A DNA stretch of 64,000 nucleotides. Source: Zhengitettix transpicula. Its lineage: Eukaryota; Arthropoda; Insecta; Orthoptera; Tetrigidae. The stretch spans positions 8,076,001-8,140,000 of the forward strand of contig CM073590.1 of NCBI GenBank assembly GCA_037074705.1, read 5' to 3'. The stretch's first letter is position 1. The number at the start of each line of letters is the position of its first letter. The notes beneath the pieces were generated by a model. That model ran no database searches. It saw only the letters and a list, made by a program, of their open reading frames with translations, and had not been told where the DNA came from. Both the position numbers and the translations under genes were made by a program. This document shows, piece by piece, positions 1-11,247 of the stretch.

Positions 1-314
1 ATTCAATAAAATAATTAAATTAAATGTGAAAATAAATTATATTTGCAATTTAATCAAAATATAAGTTGTGTATTTCTCTTTCTTTCATTTGAATTAAGTG
101 GTATTTCGTAAATTGATAAAATAGTGTATTAGCGACCATTTTGGAGATTACAGGAGTTAAACGTTCATAATGTTTACACTTTAATTAATTATTAACAATA
201 AATATTAATACCTAAGATTATTAAGTAAAAAAATTCTCTGTTCTATTTGAAAAAAATGATGAGGAATCATCTTTGATAACTTTTAAAACAGAATACAGAT
301 TGAAAAGTGTTACA
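1..314. other. AT-rich DNA without recognised feature
   Basis: No gene, RNA or repeat boundary is recognisable here. The sequence leads into the CGTGAC cluster that follows. Confidence 0.6.
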
Positions 315-510
315 TGGCGTGACATCAAAATGTGTGCAAGCTCAGACCACAGATACGTGACAGCGCGTGACTAGCCGTGACAACGCAATGGCGTGACGTA
401 CCGTGATACAAGTTGTGTCTGTGGTCCAGAAGACAACATTGGCAGGTAGTATCGCTCGCTTTTTGGACTTCACGTTAAATTAGGTGACAGTTCGTGACGT
501 GATGACAGTC
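315..510. repeat. CGTGAC motif cluster with a 9-bp inverted repeat
   Basis: CGTGAC occurs at 318, 356, 366, 376, 392 and 493, and GGTGAC at 483. The copies at 356, 366 and 376 are spaced exactly 10 bp apart. GACCACAGA (345-353) and TCTGTGGTC (418-426) form inverted arms that enclose four of the CGTGAC copies. It could be the decayed end of a DNA transposon or MITE, or a cluster of protein-binding sites. No transposase or target-site duplication was seen. Confidence 0.45.
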
Positions 511-610
511 ATATTGGAATATTTCAACTGTGAGAGCCACTGTTACAGGTTGATATGTTACCTTCCACTCCACTTGAATTCCAATTTTACTTTTTTCTGC
601 TTTTTTTAGG

Positions 611-1097
611 GTAACAGGTTACGTGAGGGTAATCCACATAGTGGCAACTCCCCTTTAATAGCATAGGAAGGGATTTGAAAGGGGGGATGCGGAAGGTTAG
701 AGGAAGGTAGCCAAGGGTTAACTAGGGTTCCCGGGCAATAGTTTAAGGATCCTACCCGGCATTCGCCTAAAAGTAATTCAGGGAAAATCCTAGAAAAACC
801 TGCATCAGGTAGGTCGGGCATTGCGTACTTGTCCCACGCCCTTGCCATAGCGGAGAAGGTTGCTGTGGGGTCGCAGCATTCCCTTCTCCGTACCTCGACC
901 AGTTTAGGAGGCAGCAGGCCGACTGTTCCAATGGGAACAGCAAACAACTCTGACCGTATGCGTAAGGTCTGCTATCCCAGAACATACACCTCTCAAAACA
1001 GGCCGAGATGCCTCGGCTTGTGGCAACCTTAGTTCGAAAACGAAGCGAGGAAAGGCATCCCCAAAGGTAGCCCCTTCCTGTCTCTCCTACAAGGTTC
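611..1097 (-). repeat. Interspersed repeat A, copy 1 (unknown class)
   Basis: This GC-richer block of about 490 bp is the reverse complement of the block at 33290-33730, and its inner half matches 11248-11495. Shared landmarks, read on the minus strand, include GCGTGGGACAAGTAC, TGCCCGACCTACCTGATGCA, GGGTAGGATCCTTAAAC and GTTAACCCTTGG. Its outer part contains the palindrome GCCGAGGCATCTCGGC. The minus strand keeps an open frame of about 113 codons that is similar in protein sequence to a frame in copy 2. I recognise no reverse transcriptase, transposase, tRNA promoter or terminal repeat, so the element class is unknown. Confidence 0.8.
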
Positions 1098-2150
1098 TGC
1101 CTGCATTATTTCGTAACTAGTAATAAGTTGACCTTTGTAAAACGCCTAGCTGTGGTATTACAATTATCGGTTAATATAGGTCGTAGATATCTATTGGTAT
1201 ACTCACTAAGTATGGTAAAGTAAACATCATTACTGCCAAAAGATATATATATATATTTACATTTATTATATTTTACAATTGTTACGTGATCGGCTAATGG
1301 TGCGGTGACGTCATTCAACACCACTGGGTTGCATTTTCCGTAACATCGGCTTCCTGAATAGTATAATATAACAATATACATATACTTATATTCTGAAAAA
1401 TTCCTGTAAAATGTATTGTACATTCACAAAAGTCTTTATTTACAAAAGAGATACTTATTATACACAAACATTCAAGACGTCGTAAATTAGATTTTTCTAG
1501 AAGCTAAAAGAACTGGAAATGATTGCGGAGGAACTTGTAAACAGATTTTTACGGATCATACAATATTAGCCTTGCAAATTGCATGCATTTTAGAAACCTT
1601 TAAACTTGTGATGACAATCCGTTTTGTTGAATTACGAATACGATACAAACATCGCCTGCAGCTTCATCAATCAAGTATTCGTTGTTTCGATACAAAGTTG
1701 TTTAGAAGCCAACTGACGGATATCAAAACCGATAATAATCTCAGAATATTTAATTTAAAAAACATAATATCATCCTATTGTTTGGTGTGTACTTCTCAGT
1801 TTATCAATTTAGTAATCGGTCCATAAACTATTGATTTAGATTCCCGTTCTTCACAAAAGAGGAAGATCTTGGTAACTTACCAAATATTTGTGCTTATTTA
1901 TTTTTTGTTTTTTCTTATTTAAGTCCACACGTGACGGGACGACTGGTGAAATAAGTGAAAAATAGCGTCTTTGTAGTCGAGTGCTTTTTTTATATTAATA
2001 TCAGGTGTGTTTGTGTCTACTAGAATTGTTTATAATTAATTGACTAATTATAAACAGATGAAAAAATATCAATATAAAAAAACAAATACTCTACCTTATG
2101 ACGTAAAACTATGTATATTAACAAAACAAATAAACGAAATTTCGTCCCTT
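1098..2150. other. AT-rich spacer with one perfect CRE octamer
   Basis: Open frames at 1106-1423 (-) and 1572-1826 (+) are AT-biased and show no domain or motif I recognise, so I treat them as chance. A perfect TGACGTCA lies at 1306-1313. Confidence 0.5.
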
Positions 2151-2151
2151 T

Positions 2152-2320
2152 TTAGGACCCCTTCAGGTTTAATAGTTTCGTATATAAATCACATAAAACA
2201 ATTTTGAAACAAGGTTTTGCTGCTTTGTCTGTTGTTACCGACAAAATGCAGCAAAACGTTAGCTCTAAATTGTGTTTCGTGATTTATATACGAAACTATT
2301 AAACTTGAAGAGGTTCTGAA
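2152..2320. mobile_element. Small fold-back element (inverted repeat with nested hairpin)
   Basis: The left arm (2152-2192) and right arm (2279-2320) are inverted copies over about 41 bp. They share GTTTAATAGTTTCGTATA with only a few mismatches further out. Inside them is a second stem, GTTTTGCTGCTTTGTC (2214-2229) against GACAAAATGCAGCAAAAC (2240-2257). No coding capacity is present. It is probably a fold-back MITE. A host hairpin RNA is possible but less likely given similar structures elsewhere in the window. Confidence 0.75.
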
Positions 2321-2639
2321 ATAAACAGAATTTTCTGAGATTTGTTAATCTATATTCTTGTGAATTACAGATATTTTTCAACTGTTTATTATTATTATTA
2401 TTAGTCAATAAATTATAAATTGAACACAACAGAATTTCTCATTGCCGTATTCATTATATTTTTTAATAATAAGAAAGAAAGTCAAATACAAACAAAATAA
2501 GTGGTGTTATAAATACCAGACAACGTTTCCGGCAGCCTTGTTCTTTTCTTCAAGTGCTAAGAAAACTAAAGAAACTAAATTATTAGTATAGTGTATTATA
2601 TAACATTAATTTTCAAAACAGACGTAAATTTTTCATTAA

Positions 2640-2908
2640 TTATTTATATCATCTTTTTAATAATAGACATTTATATTACGAGTCTTCTCGTTTGAGTATT
2701 GATCCTTTTCAACATTTCGTATTACCTTATTTGTTTTTTAATATTTCTGAGGGTTTAAAAGTATTTTGAGTATTATTTTTTGTCTGAGTATTTTCTTTTT
2801 TTCTCATTAAAGTATTCTCATTGCGCTAATATTATATTATGCATGCATATAATAGTCATTTGTTTTCTTCTCATTAGAGGACTAATGGAATCAATAAATC
2901 TAAATCTG
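2640..2908 (+). mobile_element. Probable 5'-truncated non-LTR retrotransposon 3' tail
   Basis: The end of this stretch (..GACTAATGGAATCAATAAATCTAAATCT, ending at 2908) resembles the 3' end of the copy at 27627-28012 (..TAATGGAATGATTAATAAATCTTAATCT). A shared TAATATTATATTATG lies upstream. Only the terminal part is convincing, and the left boundary is a guess. Confidence 0.4.
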
Positions 2909-5629
2909 CCATACTAACCGACGGCCAATCAGGACATACAAGAATGTACGAATTCAAACGAACAGCGTATTGTATTGTATATTACGGCGTCTTCTGTTTT
3001 ATATTCAATTTTCCCAATATTTCCCGTAAATGTTTCCATAATAAATCCGAAACATGCGTAAACGTTAACTACGAAATTGATAAAATTCTCATCTGCATGA
3101 ACATTTTCTCTAACAATTTACCTTTAGTATGTTTCTTTTTCTGCGTATATTCCTGATGTGTTTGACTCCCCCTCGAGAGAACCGTCCTGTAATTCGGAAA
3201 TACTAAGTTTGCACGTTTTACAACTTGTCCGTGACCCTACAAAGCCAAATAAGATTTAATGGTCACATTTCGAATACTGTCGGAATTTTTCTACCTAACA
3301 GAATTTGCTATCGTTTATTCCAGTCACTATTTGTTGTTAAGAATTATCATCCAATAAGCTATATGTACGTATTATATTGTATTCGTTAATGTGTCGTGAG
3401 GAGCAGCTTAGAATGCCTTGAAAATATGTATTACCATGCTGCAACGATTTAAATTGAGGGGAAATAGAGAACATTGAGTCCAAATTATACTAAATTGGAC
3501 CATTCAAACTCTAATAAAAAATATCTAATATGAACGATACTCAAATAATGATATCGGCATCTGATTTCACTCTGCTTTTACAGTTTATACTTCATTACCG
3601 TTGTAATAGATTGTTATACGATTATGAATCACTGAGACTTACTCTAAGACAGAAAACAACTTATTTCTGGGAACAGTTTTCTCCCTGATTTTGTATCCAT
3701 ATTATTCTGATGCAAAGTTATATCAGTATTTTATAATTCTGAAACAATGGCAATACAATCGTTTGTCGTTTTAATGCCAGATTAATGTTTTGAATTTCAA
3801 TTTGTTTAACGATATATGAACATAATTTAAATTAATTTAACGTAACTGATATATATTAATATAGCGTTTTAAACTTTGCGTTCACCTGCAATTAAAGAGA
3901 TGGGTTGAAGCGGTGCGAGGGGGAGGTTTTCGTATTAACTACTGCTATACATTAGGCACTTTGAATGTGTTTGTTAGCCACAGCCCAGGAATTACTCGGA
4001 ATTCAAGTACATTCCGTGTCATGAAATCATTACATCAACGAGACCGCATAATTCTACGCGATTAGCGGACCGGCCTACCGCAAAATCTAGCACAATAACA
4101 ACATCACTCGAGTCAAAAACCAAAGTGGGGAATGTAGATTTCGAGTTAATTTAAATTATTTTTTTCATTGGCTGCATATGAAAAACTTAATTAAAGTTGA
4201 AACCCATTTGGCAAATTAAATTTATTGTGAATCCATTTACTTAATTTGTTGTTGACCGCGTTTACGATTTGACAGGCTCTTCGTGGTATTCAATTCGATT
4301 ATTGCAGTTATATTCGATGCTTTTTAATGACAGGCTGACCTGTTTATATCTAAGGAATTATTATATCTGTGCCGTTCCGAGATGTCACTAGGAAACCATT
4401 ACATTTTTTGACTATATTATCTATGGTAATAATTCAAGTAATACTCCGCAGATTTGCAATTAGACGAGGAAATGGTTCATTGTTGGTCTAATAATTGCAC
4501 CGATACGTGAATATGACCCCATCTATATACTTGGAGATATCTGGTTTCTATGAGCTGAAAATTCGCCCCCATAACGACGCTTTGAAAGCTGCCAACGTAG
4601 CTCCATTGTTTCCTTCACAAGAGTATGGAATGAATCCCTCGATATGAACAGGTACTTTTTTTGAAATATGATTTAGTAAGTTTGAAATTCAGTATTTGAA
4701 ATTTTCTTACCGTGTGTAAGTCGAAGAATCTACAAATTTTATTATTGTTTGGTGAAGGTTTCATCGTAGGATTGTGAACTTATCAATGGAAATTTTCTGG
4801 GTATCCAATTATTAATTTTTATTAAAAATTATTATGGTTCGCGTGTGTACTTCCCCTGTATTATGAAACTTGTCAGGTTATTAAGCTGGTTGTATTATCA
4901 TTAATACGCCACATTTAAATGTCAATCTTTGCTTAAACATATTACTAAAAATGACTTTGTAGTTGAGTAATGAGTTAACTGTCAGATTTACATCAGTAAA
5001 CTATATTTAAAACATTTAATTTAGTCGCTTAATTTAAGTACTTTCAGAAAAAATTTTGAATTATTTAACCACATAGAGATAATACATTCAATATATGAAA
5101 AAATTAAAATAATTAATATAAATGGCTAACATAAACTTGTATAATTTAAATAATTTTGAATTGGGCTTTTAACGTTTATGGGAGCGAAACGGTAGTAACA
5201 TCAAATTAATAAGTACATTAATGATTAGATTTTCGTAATATATTCACTTCTAATATAACAAGAGTTTTCAGAAGGAATTGTTTACGGCCTACTCTTTAAT
5301 TGTAATGTTAAAAATTTTATTACAAATGTATGTACATGTATATCTACAATAAATTTAACGCGGCTAAATTAATACAAGTGATAATAAAAAAACATTATTT
5401 ACACAATTACCTTCAAAATTAATCAAAATAGAACTGAGATCTATTTTTTATTATGGTATCTGTCGTCCTATATGAGTAAAAGGTTTATATTTAGTGGAAA
5501 CATTTATGCGAAAAAAAATAATTATTTACTTTATTTTAGGTCACTTTAACTACATTAAAATGTTATTACCGACTAAGTAATTTTCATACAATGTTAATAT
5601 AATGTTATGTAATCTACATACAATACGTT
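2909..5629. other. Gene-free AT-rich DNA
   Basis: No supported gene was seen. The frame at 2944-3156 has no recognisable motif. A short GC-richer patch near 4040-4090 (with GCGGACCGGCCTACCGC) is the only compositional break. Confidence 0.5.
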
Positions 5630-5990
5630 TTATATCTTGTCAAATACATTAATTTGGGTTAGATATTTTATGGTTTTAATTATGGCTTCTTTTGATGAAA
5701 TTAGATCATTGTTGGTGGTATTTCTCCTAGGTTTTCGTCTCTTTGCTTTTTGAGCCGTTGTATTCAAATATGATGTGGTATATTGTTTCGGTTGCAGCAG
5801 TGACAAGTAGACGGAGGGATCTAGCGGAAAAGAAATGTATGGGTTAATTTGTTGTGAGAGTCTGTCTTATTGAGAGGGTTTTAGCAGTATTTAGATCTTT
5901 TATGTTTTTACGTAATTCTTATTAACTGGAGGTCAAAGCTATAAAGAATGGAAATAAACATGTCTTCTAAGGAACTTCAATTCAACCCAC
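5630..5990 (-). pseudogene. Decayed non-LTR retrotransposon C-terminus
   Basis: Read on the minus strand, this degenerate segment ends in a frame giving IIKTIKYLTQINVFDKI and then a stop. Before that lie remnants resembling a CCHC-knuckle tail (a leucine/cysteine-rich run followed by HII-like residues and a basic stretch). The ending parallels the C-terminus of the better-preserved element at 15722-17944 (MMDYLRDLNVIDTI, stop), so it is probably an old relative. Frameshifts and stops break the frame throughout. No intact domain remains, and the upstream limit is uncertain. Confidence 0.45.
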
Positions 5991-6060
5991 CGGATATTTG
6001 TCGGCTCAAAACTTGTGGATATCAATATACAAAAATCTCTCCCTTTTTCCACGTTCACTC

Positions 6061-6083
6061 TTTTTTTTTTTTTTTTTTTTTTT
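6061..6083. repeat. Poly-T tract (23 nt)
   Basis: An uninterrupted run of 23 T. It could be the poly-A tail of a minus-strand retroposon, perhaps the debris just to its left, but no boundary links them securely. Confidence 0.9.
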
Positions 6084-6556
6084 GCTACCTAACTATTCTG
6101 TCCTCTTCACTGTAGATACATGCTCTTATATAAATTCCTTTATTTCTCTCTATTTTCTATCCGCCGTTTTCGGGTATCCAATAAACCGATTTCCTCAAAC
6201 ATCGACACATCGTCAGCAACGTGCGATATCCAGATTCGATTTTTCTCTTGCTCCCAAAATTATATTCCGTCATTTGGGGTTTGGTCTGTCTCTTCTCGCC
6301 CAACTTTCAGTGCTTTACAGCTGTACGACAGCTTTTAGCACTTGCCCGTCTCGCAATATTTCGCTGGTGTTCAAGATAAAATAGTATTTAAAATCATTTC
6401 ATATGCCTATAATTAATTTTAATAGTACCTTTAGAAAGTGTTTGTGAATTTGTATAGAAATCCATTAGACAAATGAATGTTTTATTTGTGTTCACATTAT
6501 TTTGTATCCAGAAAGACAAGAAGCTTCAATCTATTTAGGGCTTGAAACTTAATTAA
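6084..6556. other. Spacer without recognised feature
   Basis: A 128-codon frame (5998-6384, +) crosses the poly-T tract, which supplies a phenylalanine run. It is low in complexity and not credible as a gene. Confidence 0.5.
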
Positions 6557-6795
6557 AGTATCAGGTTGGAAAAATGTCCGCCGGGCCGGAAATCGAACCC
6601 GTGTCTCCCGCTTAGTATGCGGGTGCTTTAACAATTAAGCTATCAGAGTTGACTCCAGCTCGGGACTTCCCCATTCAACGTAAGCCAGAGCCCAGCGTCA
6701 CTTACAATGCACTGGATCACAATTTTCATGGACTAACTAAGCGGCAGAAGAGTGTTCGATTCCCGGGCCGGTCGAGATTTTTTCAACCTGATACT
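6557..6795. mobile_element. tRNA-derived fold-back element
   Basis: The ends are perfect 12-bp inverted repeats, AGTATCAGGTTG (6557-6568) and CAACCTGATACT (6784-6795). Similarity continues inward for about 60 bp on each arm, through CCGGGCCGGAAATCGAACCC on the left and its inverted counterpart GTTCGATTCCCGGGCCGG on the right. Each arm carries a polymerase III B-box-like GGTTCGANTCC, on the minus strand at left and the plus strand at right. The left half also has an A-box-like TAGCTTAATTGTTAAAGCACC (minus strand, about 6630-6650). The arrangement is two tRNA-like halves facing each other, about 239 bp in all. It may be a SINE inverted dimer or a MITE that captured tRNA sequence. Confidence 0.75.
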
Positions 6796-8164
6796 ATAAT
6801 TATATATATATTATGTGTGTGCGTTTTAATATATTTATAAACTTTATCATGAAAATATATTTTAAGACTGAAATCATGCATTCGCTCTGCTCCTTTTACA
6901 TAAGAAATTTTTTATCTGCTTTGGCATTCGTCCAGTGGTGAGGCAACAAACAAGGCGTGGATACCCGTGTCAAAGCTACTATTTCAACCAGATTCGCTCG
7001 CTGGAGGCATCAATGGAAACATTCCTAGCCGAACAGCGTTAAAATCACCTATCTTGTTTTGTATTAAAAGTATTCTTTATCAGAAAACCGTTATATAACC
7101 AGTACATAACTGTCAATCGTAATTACGTAAAATTTAAAATGAAAAAAATACTAGGGTAACATACTGATAAAAATTATATCAGTAGTCACTTGAAGTAGTA
7201 GCCGAGAATTATTCGTTAATGTATTTAGCAAACAGACAATTCAAAACCGAAATCGTTTTACGCTATTTTAATTCGTTTCTTTTATTTACAGATAAAAATT
7301 GTATAGTCTTGTAATATGCGCCTTTATAAATAATAAATTTCATCTAATTGTGAATAATACCTAAAAACCGTCATAGACCCAAACAAATAAAGTAGTATTA
7401 CTGTTTACTACCGCTTCATTGCAAAAATATATTACAGTTACAGGCGCATTATTCTTCAGACTATTCATAAATACTATTTATGCAAATTGGATTAAGAAAT
7501 GATCTATCATAAGCAGTGGAGGCAATGTGATTTCAAAATACAAAAAACATGGCTTGGAATTAGTTTCCTTGTGTTATTTCGTACACGTACTGTTGAAAAT
7601 TGTATAATAGCACGTGATACAAAGAAAAAGCAAACTATTTATCGCCCAAGTGTTCACTAAGCAATTCAGTGAGAAACCTTTTGTGTAATTTAAAATAGTA
7701 ACTTTTATAGTCCTTACAACATCGTTGTGATGTGCTGTTGATTATTCTGTACTTCGGAGATTCGAAGGTGTTCGTAATGCCTGTGTGGACGCGGGGATTA
7801 GAGCAGACACCTGCCTGGACACAATCGTCGGCCTCGATCTGGGCTAATATGTCCGACTTCCTTGTCGAGCATTTAAGTGCTGGTGGACAGACGTCAAGAT
7901 AAATCCGACGCGGCGTGCTATATGTCAGCGACGACATGGAGCTGCGATTTCATGTCTAAGGAGCGTTTTATATATCGCAGTAACAATTAATTACTTAGGT
8001 CAACGTCACATCTATAATTCGAAGCGATCTGCCATTGGTTCCATAGTAGTTATCATCTATGCTAATAAATTAATGTCTGTTGTAAAGTCAGAGGATATGC
8101 CGATAAACTGACCTTAAAAATGACTCGGATTGTGTTAATCTTCTTTAGTCAAGAAGTGACTTAG
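6796..8164. other. AT-rich spacer with one GC-richer patch
   Basis: Most of this holds nothing recognisable. Around 7770-7950 the composition is richer in GC, and the minus strand is open for 100 codons (7635-7937). Neither the peptide nor its other frames resemble a family I know. It may be a decayed transposon, a conserved non-coding patch or chance. Confidence 0.4.
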
Positions 8165-8838
8165 CCTACATCTAATTGTTCCTAGTTCTGTACATACTTT
8201 CGACCTATAGTGCATTAATTAAGTAGCTGTAAAATACATTGAATTTTATTGCATCAATCTCAACAAACATACTTCCGAATTTCGTTACGAATAGAATACT
8301 TAAATATACTTCTTGAGTATTGCAGGATATAATTGTCCCTCAGTCTTCAGACATTACAAAAAATTAAATTGAAGAAATTCTTAGCTAGATTCATAACCTA
8401 AACAAATGTTCGCCATCTAATATGGCACGAAAATTAATTTACATTTTCCGCTAGGATCGTAAAGTATTTAGTATTGTTTTTATTATCAATTGATGCAGTA
8501 TTACTGAATAAAATTATACTTTATATACAATGAAAATATTTCTGCTTTATTTCACTACGGAAAAGGAACTATTCCCTTTGTTCGTCGCGTAGTAACGCCT
8601 CTCTCTCTCGCGTGACGTCACAGTCTCTTGGCGTGCAGTAATTTAACACACAATTATCACGTATCTCAATTATAATTCTTTCCACATTTATGCTAGTGGT
8701 TTCTCACCCCCACAGTACTATTTCTCGTGTTTTTAAGAATGTGTGAACGAAGTTTAGTTGCAATCTGTCCTCGAGTTTAAATTTGTATACAAATTAACGT
8801 AAATACGTACAAATATACATCCATTTATATTATATAGA
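8165..8838 (-). mobile_element. Non-autonomous Helitron, copy 1 (inverted)
   Basis: This is the reverse complement of most of 31529-32275. Shared landmarks are CTCGCGTGACGTCAC, the run around GAACAAAGGGAATAG and the GTCTGAAGACTGAGGG region. On the minus strand it starts at 8838 with TCTATATAATATAAATGGAT, a typical Helitron 5' end. The 3' end at about 8165 is eroded, and no hairpin plus CTAG terminus can be seen there. No Rep/helicase coding remains. Its 5' end abuts a probable non-LTR 3' fragment, which suggests insertion into that older repeat. Confidence 0.75.
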
Positions 8839-8960
8839 TTTAGTTTGTCCTCTATTGAGGAAATGGGAAAAGTCAAACTTCCCATTAAACACATAAAAGT
8901 AAAATATATTAAAAGAAAAACAATGACAGTTTTACAACTATATTATAAATTACACATATA
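8839..8960 (-). mobile_element. Possible non-LTR 3' UTR fragment
   Basis: TTTAGTTTGTCCTCTATTGA followed by GGAAATGGGA resembles the minus-strand start of the element at 23079 (..TCCATTAGTCCTCGGTCGAGGAAATAGGA). The similarity fades within about 60 bp, so this is a weak call. Confidence 0.35.
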
Positions 8961-10104
8961 GGAAAATACAAAAAATATATAAATGAGAAATTATATAACA
9001 TAAAAAATGTATTTTAATAGGCAGATTAAATGAAAATGAACATTAGATTGTAATGTATTATTATTAATTTAAGACTTCACTTCACTAGTAGCACTACACT
9101 TCACAATTAACACAATACTTTGGATTACTCCAGAGGAATTTTGCTGTCAGAAATAGAGGCATTTTTTGTAGGAAAGCCGTACAATGAGAGCTTTGAAATT
9201 AAGGAATTGGATTATTAGCTCTTATTTATCCAACATTTTATTTATTTCGTGTCATATAGAAAACGAGTATAAAAATTACGAAACATGAATTCGTTTGTGT
9301 ACATGAAAGAAGATTGTTAAAACTTACTAAGGTAGACGTAAAAACGTTCGTTCCGTCTTTTAAAAAAGCTCGCCTTGAATAAGCTTCCTCTTTTTAAAAA
9401 AAACATAATCAGTATCGAAGGGATCAAGTTTGTCAAAAAAAAGAGTTCACTGCGTCAAAAACCAGATTTGAGAATTATAATAAATTACTTGCAGAACTTA
9501 TGTCCTAACTATACAAAGATTCGGAAGAATTTAACTGCGTACAATATCTTATCTATTATACGTCTGCACTTTAATATCAAAATATTTCACGAATCTTTAT
9601 CATGCCACAGTTTAACTAAGGTATTTGGTGATTAGTATCACCATTTTGTGCATTTTCACACAAAATAGACATTATATTTTCTCATTATTGCTCTTTTTTT
9701 AAAAAAGTTATGAATTAAAACAGTTGAGATAGAAGTTATTTTACTATTATTCGTCACTAAATCGTACCCTATTCACTCAACGTTGGTCGATGGTTTCTGA
9801 ATCCTAAATTATGACAATCCTGTAGTATGCGTTTGTTGAAATGCGAGGGAGGGAGTCGGTGTGGAAGGTTTTTACATTTATTAGCATGTATTTAACAGTC
9901 AATGAGGAATTATTGTGGGTATGTATATAGTTTCCTTTGTATGCTATTATTAAAAACGTTTAATCCTGCTCCTAATTATATGGATACTGTTTTATGAGTT
10001 TTAAATTATAGTACAACAAAATTTAGTTGTTTTGTGACAGTCCGGATTTAACAGTAGCACGTGGTCAGCGTGTAGATTCTCCTTGAGCCTTAACCCCATT
10101 TTTC
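8961..10104. other. Gene-free AT-rich DNA
   Basis: The frame at 9375-9635 is lysine- and asparagine-rich, and I recognise no domain in it. Nothing else stands out. Confidence 0.5.
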
Positions 10105-10210
10105 ATGACCGTGACGAGAAGAAATTGCGGTATTTGTCGGTATTCGAACCAAGGGCCTGTGTGGTGCTGCCCGCTGCACCTGAGCAGGCCAGTCGTAAGA
10201 TTTGCTAACG
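10105..10210 (-). repeat. tRNA-derived SINE remnant
   Basis: The minus strand contains CCTTGGTTCGAATACCGACA, which includes a good polymerase III B-box (GGTTCGAATACC), inside a GC-richer block of about 100 bp in otherwise AT-rich DNA. The A-box is not clear and no tRNA cloverleaf can be drawn, so I read it as an old SINE fragment. Confidence 0.45.
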
Positions 10211-10587
10211 TTTCGAATTCAAATCAACAAAATATTTTAGGTCATAATCCTTCCGTTGTACAAACATTTACTGGAACAAATAATTTAACAACTTTGAAAC
10301 CTTTCCTGTGAAACTTAATCTATTAATGAATATGAGATAAACGCAGATGAATAAAAGTAATCTTGTAATGTATTTAAATATAATCTTTCAATGGCTTCCC
10401 TTTTGTTTTCAGAAGGACTTCTAGAATTGACATTTATTTACATTTTTCGTTCTTAAATTTTAAAAAACAATCACACTTGTCACGGAGCATAGGCCGTATA
10501 GTGGGTAAATACATACAGATGATAATACGGAATTTATTTGCAAGTGAATTTTTCATTATAACTTCCATCAAAACATATATTTGATTT
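10211..10587. other. Spacer without recognised feature
   Basis: AT-rich sequence between the SINE remnant and the fold-back element. No motif or credible frame was seen. Confidence 0.5.
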
Positions 10588-10720
10588 AAATAAATAAACA
10601 TCAGCCAATTAAGTCAGACAAAATAATTTATTAAATTAACAACGTTTCATCGCTTTATTTCCACAATTAAAACATAAAATTGGCTGATGTTTATTTAGTT
10701 TTATCAATAGTCAGAATACA
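10588..10720. mobile_element. Fold-back element of the GGCTGAT/TCAGCC family
   Basis: AAATAAATAAACATCAGCCA (10588-10607, arm to 10610) is inverted as AATTGGCTGATGTTTATTTA (10678-10697). The sequence ATTGGCTGATRTTTATTTA, followed some 20 bp later by AGTCAGAATACA, recurs at 34688-34752. A related AACAGCCAATTG occurs at 55601. Together these define a small dispersed family with a common end. Confidence 0.65.
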
Positions 10721-10725
10721 CACAT

Positions 10726-11024
10726 ATATATTTGATTTCTGGAAACTCAGTCCCCTGTGTTGTTTTGCATCCACCTTGAATTAGTTAGCAATTCAAGAAA
10801 AATTGAACTTAAGACCAATAAATTCAAACAAGTCAATATTCTTTGATTTCCTAATTATCTGAGTTTGTTCATGTTAGACGAAAATTATTTGTAAGCAATG
10901 TAGGAAATTAATCCCCTAGAATTGAAACTTTTTGATTATATTACACAGTTATATGATTATACCAGTTTTATATATTTCACACACGAAAATTCCTGCAGTT
11001 TGTTTCATTCTTTCCACAATTCCG

Positions 11025-11061
<37 letters not shown>

Positions 11062-11247
11062 CAGGGTATGTCATAAAAAAACCGGTAAATATAAAACGTA
11101 TACGGCAATAATGATAATAAATATTTCATGATATTTCATTTCTTGAAATGTATTTAAAAAAAGAGTTTCAACATTAAAAGTGTTGCTGTCCGAGTGTAAA
11201 ATGACGTCACCCTAAAAACCACAACCCATTATAGCGGATGTATGTAA
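10726..11247. other. Spacer with (AT)n and one CRE octamer
   Basis: Holds the microsatellite at 11028-11060 and a perfect TGACGTCA at 11202-11209. No gene was seen. Confidence 0.5.
11028..11060. repeat. (AT)n microsatellite
   Basis: About 33 bp of uninterrupted AT dinucleotide. Confidence 0.95.

Noticed and set aside
5998..6384. 128-codon frame
   Set aside because: It passes through a 23-nt poly-T tract and is low in complexity, with no domain.
6580..6660. Functional tRNA gene on the minus strand
   Set aside because: A and B boxes are present but a full cloverleaf does not form, and the block is one arm of an inverted repeat, so it is tRNA-derived repeat sequence.
7635..7937. 100-codon minus-strand frame as a gene
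   Set aside because: There is no known motif, no ATG context and no splice sites. Composition alone can explain the open frame in this GC-richer patch.
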